Shown: positions 6,435-13,260, counted from the stretch's first letter. The stretch is DNA of 15,790 bases from Candidatus Gastranaerophilales bacterium (GCA_944326625.1 CALVER010000015.1:1-15790); one strand, 5' to 3'. Notes: generated by a model not told the origin, from the letters alone. Numbers and translations: made by a program.

Positions 6435-6440
6435 ATTATA
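6435..6440 (-). promoter_or_regulatory. Possible -10 element of the M16 peptidase gene
   Basis: The minus strand has a perfect TATAAT here, 23 bp before the ATG at 6411, leaving room for the AGAGAGG ribosome binding site in a short leader. No convincing -35 box is seen at 16-18 bp. The region is shared with the divergent nanE promoter. Confidence 0.45.
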
Positions 6441-6461
6441 CCGCAAAAAGTTTTTTTGGTA

Positions 6462-6467
6462 TATAAT
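6462..6467 (+). promoter_or_regulatory. -10 element of nanE, probably leaderless
   Basis: A perfect TATAAT ends 7 bp before the nanE ATG at 6475, so transcription should start at or within a base or two of the start codon. No Shine-Dalgarno sequence exists in this space, and no good -35 is seen at 16-18 bp. This would be the main promoter for the plus-strand gene run that follows. Confidence 0.55.
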
Positions 6468-6474
6468 TAAATGT

Positions 6475-7164
6475 ATGGATATTATTGAACGTTTAAAAAA
6501 TAAAGTAATTGTTTCGGTACAGGCAATGCCGAGTGAGCCATTGTATCTTGAAAAGTGCATGGCAGCCATGATGAAATCAGTTGTAAAAGGCGGTGCCGGC
6601 GCACTGAGGGTTGCGGGAGTGCGGGATGTGAGAAACGCCAAGACACTTTTTGACGTTCCGGTAATCGGGATTACAAAACCTGACATTATTCCGGCGAATT
6701 ACAAGGAAATTGTCTATATTACGCCCGAATTGAAAGACGTTATTGCGCTTATTGAAGCCGGCGCGGATATCGTTGCTTTTGACGGAACCCAAAGACCGCG
6801 CCCGAATAAAAATTCACTCGCTGAAATGATTAAATATATTCATATTAATAAAAGAACGGCCATGGCGGATATTTCGACCGTTGAGGAGGGAATAGAGGCC
6901 GCAAAACTCGGAGCGGATATTTTATCCACAACTCTCGCCGGCTATACGCTTGAATCAAAAGATTCGCCTCAGGGCCCTGACTTTCCGCTATTGGAAAAGC
7001 TCGTAAAATCAGTTGATGTGCCTGTTTTTCTCGAAGGAAGAATTTGGGAGCCGGCGGATGTCGACAAAGCTTTTGCGCTCGGCGCACATTCGGTTGTAAT
7101 CGGCTCGGCAATTACACGCCCGCAGCTTATTACCAAACGCTTTGTACAAAGGGGGAACAATTAA
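6475..7164 (+). CDS. nanE: N-acylglucosamine-6-phosphate 2-epimerase
   Basis: This TIM-barrel enzyme interconverts ManNAc-6-phosphate and GlcNAc-6-phosphate in sialic acid/ManNAc use. The 229-residue length and motifs fit NanE: VIVSVQAMPSEPL at the N-terminus, GAGALRVAGV (41-49), VIGITK with the likely catalytic Lys68, ADIVAFDGTQRPRP (97-110), ADISTVEEG (131-139), the catalytic-Glu segment FLEGRIW (Glu187) and VVIGSAITRPQLITKRF at the end. The ATG at 6475 fits the family and sits directly after a -10 box, with no ribosome binding site. The stop overlaps the next start (TAATG), so it is coupled to the ROK kinase gene. No sialate lyase (nanA) or transporter is in the window, so the source of the substrate is unknown. 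Confidence 0.93.
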   Translation: MDIIERLKNKVIVSVQAMPSEPLYLEKCMAAMMKSVVKGGAGALRVAGVRDVRNAKTLFDVPVIGITKPDIIPANYKEIVYITPELKDVIALIEAGADIVAFDGTQRPRPNKNSLAEMIKYIHINKRTAMADISTVEEGIEAAKLGADILSTTLAGYTLESKDSPQGPDFPLLEKLVKSVDVPVFLEGRIWEPADVDKAFALGAHSVVIGSAITRPQLITKRFVQRGNN

Positions 7165-8042
7165 TGAAAAGGGCTCTGGCTATTGATGTCGGCGGGACTA
7201 AAATTTATTCCGCAATCGTAAATGTTAACGGCGAAATTATCTCGGATGTTGAAAAAACACCTACACCGAAAAATTATGAAGACATAATTTCAACCTTCAA
7301 AAGCATAATTTCCAAACACGAAAATGAGGTTGATGTTATAGCGTTTTCAACCTGCGGGGCAGTGAATAACGAAAACACACGTATACTGGGCTCTACGGGA
7401 AATATTGCGGGGCAATACCCCGCAACAAATTTTTTGGAATTGAGCAAAAAGCCCGTATTTTTGGAAAATGACGCCAATTGCGCAGCCTGGGCGGAATATA
7501 AAATCGGCGCGTCAAAAGACTGCCGCCATTCGATTATGCTTACGCTCGGGACAGGCGTGGGCGGCGGAATTATCGTTGACGGAAAGCTTTTGAAAGGCAA
7601 AAACGGAGCAGCCGGCGAAATGCATTTTAAATTGCGCACGGATAAACACAGAAAATGCACATGCGGCGCCTGGGACTGCTTTGAAATATATTGTTCCGGA
7701 ACAGGCCTGAAACTTACGGCCGCAGAAATGTCTCAAAATCCAAAAATTACTACCTATGACGTAATCGGCGGGGTTGAGCTTAAAGATGAACTTATGATGA
7801 AAATTTTTAACCGCTGGCAGGATGACATTCTCGCAGGAATTATCGGGCTTGCAAATATCTTTGACCCTGATGTGGTGGTGCTTTCCGGGTCAATGGCTCA
7901 GTTCGTTGATACCCATTACCTCACAAAAATGGTTAACGAAGAAATAGTAACAACCCCCACGCGTGTTGTTAAGGCTGAAGCCGGCAACTATTCCGGCATG
8001 ATAGGGGCGGCCCTTCTGGCATTTGATAAGTACGGGGTGTAA
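7164..8042 (+). CDS. ROK-family sugar kinase, likely N-acetylmannosamine kinase
   Basis: A 292-residue ROK kinase. It has the N-terminal phosphate loop DVGGTK (8-13), the catalytic ENDANC (Asp103), the ATP-binding GTGVGGG (129-135), and a zinc cluster formed by H154 and C165-x-C167-G-x3-C172-x-E. Position right after nanE with a TAATG overlap suggests ManNAc kinase (NanK), giving ManNAc-6-phosphate for NanE; glucokinase is the alternative. The ATG at 7164 matches the ROK N-terminus and has an AAGGGGGAA ribosome binding site inside the end of nanE. Two oddities: the segment usually GE-x-GH reads GEMH, one residue short before the His, and the usual Gly before the third Cys is Asp171. Confidence 0.9.
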   Translation: MKRALAIDVGGTKIYSAIVNVNGEIISDVEKTPTPKNYEDIISTFKSIISKHENEVDVIAFSTCGAVNNENTRILGSTGNIAGQYPATNFLELSKKPVFLENDANCAAWAEYKIGASKDCRHSIMLTLGTGVGGGIIVDGKLLKGKNGAAGEMHFKLRTDKHRKCTCGAWDCFEIYCSGTGLKLTAAEMSQNPKITTYDVIGGVELKDELMMKIFNRWQDDILAGIIGLANIFDPDVVVLSGSMAQFVDTHYLTKMVNEEIVTTPTRVVKAEAGNYSGMIGAALLAFDKYGV

Positions 8043-8045
8043 ATT

Positions 8046-8264
8046 TTGGGCAAGTCAAAGAAAAGAAGTTTACATTTAGGAATTAACGACAGGTTTTCAA
8101 AGCTTTCCCGCGAAGAAGCAATTGAAACGGTTGTTGATATGCTTAAAAACGGTGACAAGGATGTCTATGCGCTCGTAACCCTTTTCGGGCTTACGGCTGA
8201 AGAAATTCTTGAAGCCGGCGCAAGTTATGAATCCGTAATAGGTATGGGGAATATTTTATTGTGA
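8046..8264 (+). CDS. Small helical protein, function unknown
   Basis: A 72-residue protein that I do not recognise. It has a basic N-terminus (GKSKKRSLHLGINDRF), then two or three predicted amphipathic helices (about 18-34, 37-47, 50-57) and a hydrophobic end (VIGMGNILL); no cysteine or transmembrane segment. The start is a TTG at 8046, 3 bp after the ROK stop, with a GGGGTG ribosome binding site 6 bp before it; no ATG gives a long reading. The TGA stop overlaps the GTG start of the prenyltransferase gene (GTGA). Tight coupling on both sides argues that it is real. It may be a small partner or regulator of a neighbour, but nothing in the sequence proves it. Confidence 0.72.
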   Translation: MGKSKKRSLHLGINDRFSKLSREEAIETVVDMLKNGDKDVYALVTLFGLTAEEILEAGASYESVIGMGNILL

Positions 8265-9232
8265 ATAAATTAAAATTCTGGTGGAACTTTTCAAGAGCTT
8301 TTGCTCTGCCCGTGACTGTAATGTCGTGGCTTTCGGTATTTGTGTACGCCCTGATATCAGGCGGTAACCCGTTTTTGGGAATTCTTGCACTTATCGGAAT
8401 TTGTTTTGCCCATCTGGCGGCAAATATTTTTGATGATTATTTTGATTACAAAATTTTATCAAAAGACGAAAAATACCTCAAATCCGCTCAGGTGTGCAAA
8501 TGTAAATTTATTACGGACGGTTTTGTTACCCATAGGGTAACATTTTTTGCGGGAGTAATTTGTTTGATAATTGCGGCGTGTTTCGGAGGACTGCTGGCGT
8601 TTTTAAGCGGTGCGGGCGTAATTTTGATTGCGCTTCTGGCATGTGTGTTTGTAATTTTTTATTCAAAATTTACATTTATCGGACTTGGGGAATTTGCAGT
8701 TGGAATTACGTACGGGCCTTTACTGTTTGAGGGTGTTTATTACGTGATGACAGGGACGTTTTCAGCGGATGTTTTAATTTTGTCACTGGCTGTTTCGCCT
8801 TTTGTAATCGCGTTTTTGTACACGCATACAATTTTGGATTACGACGGGGATTTATGCTCTCACAAAAAGACTCTGGCCTGCTCGTTTGCGGATAAAAATG
8901 ATGCCCTCAGGGTTCTGGCGGCTTTTTACGCGGAAGGGTATATTTTTATGGCGGTTTTTGCATACTTAACGCATATTTACACTGTCCTGATTTCATTTTT
9001 GGCAGTACCTTTGATTTACCTTTTATACAAAAGCCTTGCGGTGTATAATCGTGATAAAAACTTTGTACCGGAGGTTAAATGGTGGAATTACCCTTTGGGA
9101 AACTGGGCGCATATTGAAAAAGAGGGTACTCAAAGTTTTTATTTAAGACTTTATCTGGCGCGTAATATTACAACTTACTTTACAATACTTGTTTGTATTG
9201 CATTTGTACTTGAAAAATTCCTCAAAATTTGA
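8261..9232 (+). CDS. UbiA-superfamily prenyltransferase, MenA-like
   Basis: A 323-residue membrane protein with about eight or nine hydrophobic segments. The two Asp-rich Mg-diphosphate motifs of UbiA enzymes are seen as NIFDDYFDYK (55-64) and DYDGD (193-197) followed by HKKT. The stretch GLGEFAVGITYGPL then YYVMTG (141-165) is reminiscent of MenA, the dihydroxynaphthoate polyprenyltransferase of menaquinone synthesis, but no other quinone gene is in the window and the acceptor could differ (other UbiA relatives make haem O, chlorophyll or archaeal-type lipids). The GTG start at 8261 overlaps the stop of the 72-residue gene and has a GGTATGGGG ribosome binding site. Its place after nanE and a sugar kinase is unexpected. 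Confidence 0.82.
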   Translation: MNKLKFWWNFSRAFALPVTVMSWLSVFVYALISGGNPFLGILALIGICFAHLAANIFDDYFDYKILSKDEKYLKSAQVCKCKFITDGFVTHRVTFFAGVICLIIAACFGGLLAFLSGAGVILIALLACVFVIFYSKFTFIGLGEFAVGITYGPLLFEGVYYVMTGTFSADVLILSLAVSPFVIAFLYTHTILDYDGDLCSHKKTLACSFADKNDALRVLAAFYAEGYIFMAVFAYLTHIYTVLISFLAVPLIYLLYKSLAVYNRDKNFVPEVKWWNYPLGNWAHIEKEGTQSFYLRLYLARNITTYFTILVCIAFVLEKFLKI

Positions 9233-9238
9233 TACTCT
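9210..9238 (+). promoter_or_regulatory. Possible internal promoter before lysA
   Basis: TTGAAA (9210-9215) is followed after 17 bp by TACTCT (9233-9238). The -35 matches the consensus at 5 of 6 bases and the -10 at only 3 of 6. It lies across the end of the prenyltransferase gene and the 27-bp gap, the only real gap in the gene run, so an added start site for lysA-cdaA-yitT is possible. Confidence 0.3.
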
Positions 9239-9259
9239 TAAATAAAAAGTGAGGACAAA

Positions 9260-10585
9260 ATGAGTACAAATCAATCACAAAAACCGTTAACAACAACAGT
9301 AAATTCACTCGGACACATTGAAATCGGCGGATGCGACACGGTAGAACTTGCCAAAAAATACGGCACGCCTTTGTATGTTCTGGACAAGGCCACAGTGGAA
9401 AGCGCTTGCAGCGAGTATAAAACCGCATTCGGGCGATACGCAAAAATCCGTCCGATGTATGCGTCAAAAGCCTTGTGCACCATTGCAACCGCAAAATTAA
9501 TAGCAAAAATGGGTTTTGGATTTGATGTTGTATCAGGCGGGGAGCTTTATACGGTATACAAAGCCGGCGTTAATATGTCAGAGGTTATTTTTAACGGAAA
9601 TAACAAGTCTTATGACGAGCTTTCGCTCGCAGTTGAGCTGAATACCGGCAGAATTTCCGTCGACAATTTTTCGGAGCTCGAAATGCTCAATAAAATTGCA
9701 GTAGCTCAAAACAAACAAGTCAAAATTCACCTGAGAATTGCCCCGGGAATTGAATGCCACACCCACGAATATATCCAAACCGGCCGGATTGATTCAAAAT
9801 TCGGGTTTGACCTCTCACAAATCGACAGGGCTATAACATATATTTTGGGCAAGTATAGAAACCTTGAGTTGGTCGGACTTCACACCCATGTCGGCTCCCA
9901 GATTTTTGACAATAAAATATATGTGGACGAAATCGAAATTCTGTATAAAGAAATGGCCCGCATACGTGAAAAATTTGTGCTGTGCCTCGGCGAAATCAAC
10001 ATCGGCGGCGGCCTTGGAGTTAAATATACGGAAGCCGACAACCCGCCTTCCATTAAAGAATTTGCGGATACAATTATGACTGCGCTTGTAAATGCATCTG
10101 AAAAATACAATATCAGGCTGCCGTTTGTCTATATAGAACCGGGCAGAAGCATAGTTTCACCCGCCGGCGTAACCCTCTACACAATCGGTTCCCAAAAACA
10201 GATTCCCGAAGGCAAAAAATATATTGCAATTGACGGCGGTATGGCCGATAACCCCCGTCCCGCAATGTACGAGGCTGAATATTTTGCAGAAATCGCCAAT
10301 AAATCAGCGTCCATAGAAAATTTACAAACGGTAACAATTGCCGGAAAATTTTGCGAATCAGGCGACATTTTAATAAAAAATATTCAACTCCCTAATCCCG
10401 AAAAAGGCGACATTTTATGCGTGTTTAACACCGGTGCGTATAATTTTTCCATGGCATCTAATTACAATCGCGTACAAAAACCTGCCATGGTACTTGTAAA
10501 TAATTCACAATCTGATATTATAGTATATAGAGAGACGTTGGATGATTTAATCTCCCGTGATGTTATTTTGGATGGGTTAGAATGA
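9260..10585 (+). CDS. lysA: Diaminopimelate decarboxylase
   Basis: A PLP enzyme that converts meso-diaminopimelate to L-lysine, the last step of the DAP pathway. The 441-residue product shows the fold-III decarboxylase motifs in order: YASKAL with the PLP-binding Lys70, HTHVGSQ (208-214), GGGLG (249-253), EPGRS (293-297), KFCESGD with active-site Cys365, and GAYNFSMASNYN (392-403) with Tyr394. The N-terminal GTPLYVLD is also typical. The ATG at 9260 has a GTGAGGA ribosome binding site. It overlaps cdaA (ATGA), so the two are translationally coupled. As DAP is also a peptidoglycan precursor, the coupling to a c-di-AMP synthase fits a cell-wall theme. Confidence 0.96.
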   Translation: MSTNQSQKPLTTTVNSLGHIEIGGCDTVELAKKYGTPLYVLDKATVESACSEYKTAFGRYAKIRPMYASKALCTIATAKLIAKMGFGFDVVSGGELYTVYKAGVNMSEVIFNGNNKSYDELSLAVELNTGRISVDNFSELEMLNKIAVAQNKQVKIHLRIAPGIECHTHEYIQTGRIDSKFGFDLSQIDRAITYILGKYRNLELVGLHTHVGSQIFDNKIYVDEIEILYKEMARIREKFVLCLGEINIGGGLGVKYTEADNPPSIKEFADTIMTALVNASEKYNIRLPFVYIEPGRSIVSPAGVTLYTIGSQKQIPEGKKYIAIDGGMADNPRPAMYEAEYFAEIANKSASIENLQTVTIAGKFCESGDILIKNIQLPNPEKGDILCVFNTGAYNFSMASNYNRVQKPAMVLVNNSQSDIIVYRETLDDLISRDVILDGLE

Positions 10586-11460
10586 TTTCAGAAATTTCAG
10601 CATATTTTCAAAGTTTATTGGCGCCTATGGATTTGGCGTTCAATTGGACTAACCTTGCTGAAATCGGCGTTATCATTGCAATTTTGTGGTTCTTTTATAA
10701 AAAATTCATCAAAAATACCCAGTCCGAAAAATTTGTAAAAGGCGCGTTTTTCCTTGTATTTTTATGGATTTTCAGCGAAATTCTGATAAGATTTGACCTG
10801 AAAATTATCGGCGTTTTCCTGAAATCTGTCGTAACCCTTGTATCTTTAAGCTTAATCGTAATTTTCCAGCCGGAATTGAGACGGCTTTTGGGATTTTTGG
10901 GACAGGTGGATTTTATAAACAAACTCTTTGACAACTCCAAAAAAGCTGACAGCAAACGGATTGATGTTGTAAAAGAAATTATCGAATCCGTAAAATATTT
11001 TTCCAAATCGCACACGGGCGCTTTGATAGTATTTCAGGATGATTTAAGCAACACATATTATGATGTGGGGACAGAATTAAACGCAGATGTTTCGACGGAA
11101 CTTTTGCTGACGATTTTCCACCCGAACACTCCGCTGCATGACGGCGCTGTCGTGATTAACGGTGACAAAATCATCTCGGCGGGCGTTCTTCTGCCGCTTA
11201 CTGAGGATCCGAAATTAAGCTGGAAATACGGCACCCGGCACCGCGCTGCTATCGGAATGTCCGAGGTTAGCGACGCTGCATGCCTTGTTGTTTCGGAAGA
11301 AACAGGCGATGTGTCCGTTTGTATTGACGGAACTTTGAAAAAATACGAGGATCTTGTTACTCTTAAAACCGATTTGGAAAATATTCTCGGGGTCGCTCCC
11401 TCCGACGATAAAAAAACTGTTTTTAAGCTGAACAATTTTATAACGATAAAGAAGAAATAA
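10582..11460 (+). CDS. cdaA: Membrane diadenylate cyclase CdaA (DacA)
   Basis: It makes cyclic di-AMP from two ATP. The 292-residue product has three N-terminal hydrophobic helices (about 26-40, 53-68, 75-95), the linker IVIFQPELRRLL typical of CdaA, and the DisA-N/DAC domain with DGA (187-189) and the catalytic-pocket GTRHRAA (217-223) followed by CLVVSEETGDVSV. The C-terminal tail is basic. The ATG at 10582 overlaps the lysA stop. In many Firmicutes cdaA lies with cdaR and glmM; here neither follows and the next gene is a YitT-family protein. c-di-AMP controls potassium, osmolyte and wall homeostasis in known bacteria. Confidence 0.95.
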   Translation: MISEISAYFQSLLAPMDLAFNWTNLAEIGVIIAILWFFYKKFIKNTQSEKFVKGAFFLVFLWIFSEILIRFDLKIIGVFLKSVVTLVSLSLIVIFQPELRRLLGFLGQVDFINKLFDNSKKADSKRIDVVKEIIESVKYFSKSHTGALIVFQDDLSNTYYDVGTELNADVSTELLLTIFHPNTPLHDGAVVINGDKIISAGVLLPLTEDPKLSWKYGTRHRAAIGMSEVSDAACLVVSEETGDVSVCIDGTLKKYEDLVTLKTDLENILGVAPSDDKKTVFKLNNFITIKKK

Positions 11461-11461
11461 C

Positions 11462-12334
11462 ATGCAGACAAAAAACATTCCGTTAAAATTCAGAATATTA
11501 TTGATAATCCGCAAAATGCTTTTTTTAACAATCGGGGCATTTATTGCGGCAGCTGCGATTGAAGGTTTTTTGCTGCCGAATAACATTATTGACGGCGGCG
11601 TTATCGGTATTTCAATGATTGCGAGCTATCTGACCGGCAAAAACCTTGGTCTGCTTGTGGTTTTGATTAACTTCCCTTTCATCTGTCTTGCTTTTACGAA
11701 AATGGGGAAAAAATTTGTTTTGCAGACATTTTATGCGATTATAATGTTTTCGCTGGCGCTGAATATATTTCACGGGCATCAGGCAACGGAAGATTTGCTT
11801 CTGGCAACGGTATTCGGCGGGATTATCCTCGGCGCGGGCGTCGGCATAATCCTTAAAAACGAAGGTTCGCTTGACGGTACGGAAATCCTTTCGCTTGTTT
11901 TGTCGAAAAAATGGGGATTTTCGGTCGGTGAATTTATTATGGGGATGAATATTTTCATCTATTCCGGCGCGGGGCTTGTTTTCGGCTGGGGCAAAGCAAT
12001 GTATTCAATGCTGACTTATTTTATTGCGTATAAGGTTATTGATATAGTGATTGAAGGGCTTAACAGCTCCAAATCCGTCAGGATTATCAGCGATAAGTCG
12101 TATGAAATCGGACAAACTCTTATTGATAAACTTGATATCGGAATTACCTATATTTACGGGCAGGGCGGCTATTCCAAGGTCGATAAAACAATGATTTACT
12201 GCATTATTTCCCGCCTTGAAATGTCTAAAATGAAGGAAATCGTCCGCGAAATTGACCCCAACGCATTTATGTCAATTGTCGACGTTCACGAAACCTACGG
12301 CGCCAGACTCAAAAAACGGGTTAATAAGATATAA
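11462..12334 (+). CDS. YitT-family membrane protein (DUF161 plus DUF2179)
   Basis: A 290-residue protein with about five or six transmembrane segments in its first 200 residues and a soluble C-terminal domain. The EGFLLPNNIIDGGVIGISM stretch (30-48), GLLVVLINFPF, and NEGSLDGTEILS are hallmarks of the YitT family. The C-terminal half from about residue 215 (ISDKSYEIGQTLIDKLDIGITYIYGQGGYS, then DPNAFMSIVDVHETYG) is the DUF2179 domain, a small ligand-binding-like fold found with these transporters. Transport substrate is unknown. It starts 1 bp after the cdaA stop with only a weak AAGAAG ribosome binding site, so it is probably coupled to cdaA; regulation by or service to c-di-AMP is a guess from position. 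Confidence 0.9.
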   Translation: MQTKNIPLKFRILLIIRKMLFLTIGAFIAAAAIEGFLLPNNIIDGGVIGISMIASYLTGKNLGLLVVLINFPFICLAFTKMGKKFVLQTFYAIIMFSLALNIFHGHQATEDLLLATVFGGIILGAGVGIILKNEGSLDGTEILSLVLSKKWGFSVGEFIMGMNIFIYSGAGLVFGWGKAMYSMLTYFIAYKVIDIVIEGLNSSKSVRIISDKSYEIGQTLIDKLDIGITYIYGQGGYSKVDKTMIYCIISRLEMSKMKEIVREIDPNAFMSIVDVHETYGARLKKRVNKI

Positions 12335-12353
12335 TTACTAAGATAATTAGTAA
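12335..12353. repeat. AT-rich inverted repeat directly after yitT
   Basis: TTACTAA (12335-12341) and TTAGTAA (12347-12353) are perfect reverse complements around a 5-nt loop, starting right at the stop codon. It is not GC-rich and has no U tract, so it is a weak terminator candidate at best. Confidence 0.6.
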
Positions 12354-12387
12354 AGTAAGTAAAGTGAGTGGCGTGAGTGAAGTGAGG
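12350..12387. repeat. Degenerate tandem repeat (AGTAAGT/AGTGAGT units)
   Basis: About 38 bp are made of imperfect short units such as GTAAAGTAAGTAAAGTGAGT and GTGAGTGAAGTGAG. The strand bias is strong (almost no C). It sits in the convergent gap between yitT and folE2 and has no coding sense. The sequence resembles slipped-strand growth of a 4- to 8-bp unit. Confidence 0.7.
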
Positions 12388-12395
12388 TTTGTGTC

Positions 12396-12416
12396 ATCCC
12401 GCACTTGTTGCGGGAT
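12396..12416. repeat. Palindromic repeat of the TCATCCCGCA type
   Basis: A perfect 8-bp stem, ATCCCGCA (12396-12403) with TGCGGGAT (12409-12416), encloses a CTTGT loop. Closely similar short palindromes are known as dispersed repeats in many bacterial genomes. It is clearly more GC-rich than the surrounding gap. No U tract follows on either strand, so it is not a standard terminator. Confidence 0.8.
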
Positions 12417-12428
12417 CTTAATTCTTGC

Positions 12429-12451
12429 CCCCTCTCCCGTAGGGCGAGGGG
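12429..12451. repeat. GC-rich palindrome CCCCTC...GAGGGG
   Basis: CCCCTC-T-CCC (12429-12438) and GGG-C-GAGGGG (12442-12451) form a 9-pair stem with one mismatch around a GTA loop. It lies 12 bp from the previous palindrome, and together they fill most of the gap before the folE2 stop at 12469. The pair look like inserted repeat elements and could block transcription from both sides, though U tracts are missing. Confidence 0.75.
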
Positions 12452-12468
12452 TAATATGTCCGGCAGGC

Positions 12469-13248
12469 TTATCTTTTTTCGTGCTGGTAAGCCCAGGCCG
12501 AGTGGTTATGAATGCTTTCAAAAGCTTCGCATTCAACCTCAAATTCTTTGACGGCTTTGTGTTTGCGAAGTTTAACAACAACGTCGCGCAATACGTCTTC
12601 AACGAATTTAGGGTTATCCCATGCCTTTTCCGTAACAAATTTTTCGTCTTTGCGTTTTAAAAGCGGGTAGACAGGGCAGGACGCACAGCCTTCCACAAGT
12701 TCTATCAAATCCTCCAGCCAAATATGTTCAGCCTCGTCATAAGAAACTTTCACGGCAATATAGGCTCTCTGGTTGTGTGCACCGTTTTCGGAAATCTCTT
12801 TTGAACACGGGCAAAGCGTTGTCACAGGCACCACAACGCCCAGAATAAATTTGTAATCCCTCTCAATAATCCGCCCTTCAAATGAGCATTCATAACTCAT
12901 AGGGGCGCTGAAACCCGTAACGGGCGCCGATTTATCAATAAAATACTTGAATTTAAATTCCAATTCACCGCTTTGGGCATGAAGTTTTTTGATAATCTTT
13001 TCAAGGCAGCCTTTTATGTCAACGCCCAGAAGATTTTTGGTCTGCCATTCGCTCAAAACTTCCACAAACCGCGACATGTGGGTTCCTTTGTATTTTTTAG
13101 GCAAAGAAACACTCACCCTGGCTTTTGCGCAGACAGTTTGGTTGGAATTGTTTTTGCGCTGGATAATCAGCGGCACTTCTATGTGTTTTATCCCGACTTT
13201 TTGGATATCGACGTCTCTTGTATCTTCCAGATTTTGAATATCTTTCAT
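12469..13248 (-). CDS. folE2: GTP cyclohydrolase I, FolE2 type (type IB)
   Basis: This enzyme opens GTP to 7,8-dihydroneopterin triphosphate, the entry step to folate (and to queuosine precursors). The 259-residue product matches FolE2, not FolE: HMSRF (57-61), the metal-binding Cys in LCPCSKEIS (C146 and C148), GAHNQRA (156-162) and NHSAWA (248-253). FolE2 is known to work with metals other than zinc and often replaces FolE in zinc-limited or FolE-lacking bacteria. The ATG at 13248 is preceded by a -10 box and no ribosome binding site, so it is probably leaderless. It is convergent with yitT and divergent from glyS. Confidence 0.95.
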   Translation of the reverse strand: MKDIQNLEDTRDVDIQKVGIKHIEVPLIIQRKNNSNQTVCAKARVSVSLPKKYKGTHMSRFVEVLSEWQTKNLLGVDIKGCLEKIIKKLHAQSGELEFKFKYFIDKSAPVTGFSAPMSYECSFEGRIIERDYKFILGVVVPVTTLCPCSKEISENGAHNQRAYIAVKVSYDEAEHIWLEDLIELVEGCASCPVYPLLKRKDEKFVTEKAWDNPKFVEDVLRDVVVKLRKHKAVKEFEVECEAFESIHNHSAWAYQHEKR

Positions 13249-13254
13249 ACTCGG

Positions 13255-13260
13255 ATTATA
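13255..13260 (-). promoter_or_regulatory. -10 element of folE2, probably leaderless
   Basis: The minus strand has a perfect TATAAT ending 6 bp before the folE2 ATG, the same spacing as in front of ilvB. No Shine-Dalgarno sequence lies between. No good -35 is seen at 16-18 bp upstream. No zinc-uptake-regulator-like operator was recognised. Confidence 0.55.

Noticed and set aside
7044..7163. Forty-residue N-terminal extension of the ROK kinase
   Set aside because: It lies inside nanE in another frame; the ROK phosphate loop begins a few residues after the ATG at 7164, which has a good ribosome binding site.
12321..12638. Open frame of 105 codons across the yitT-folE2 gap
   Set aside because: It is a by-product of the tandem repeat and the folE2 complement; the protein end is low-complexity (LTSLTPLTLLTLL) and has no ribosome binding site.
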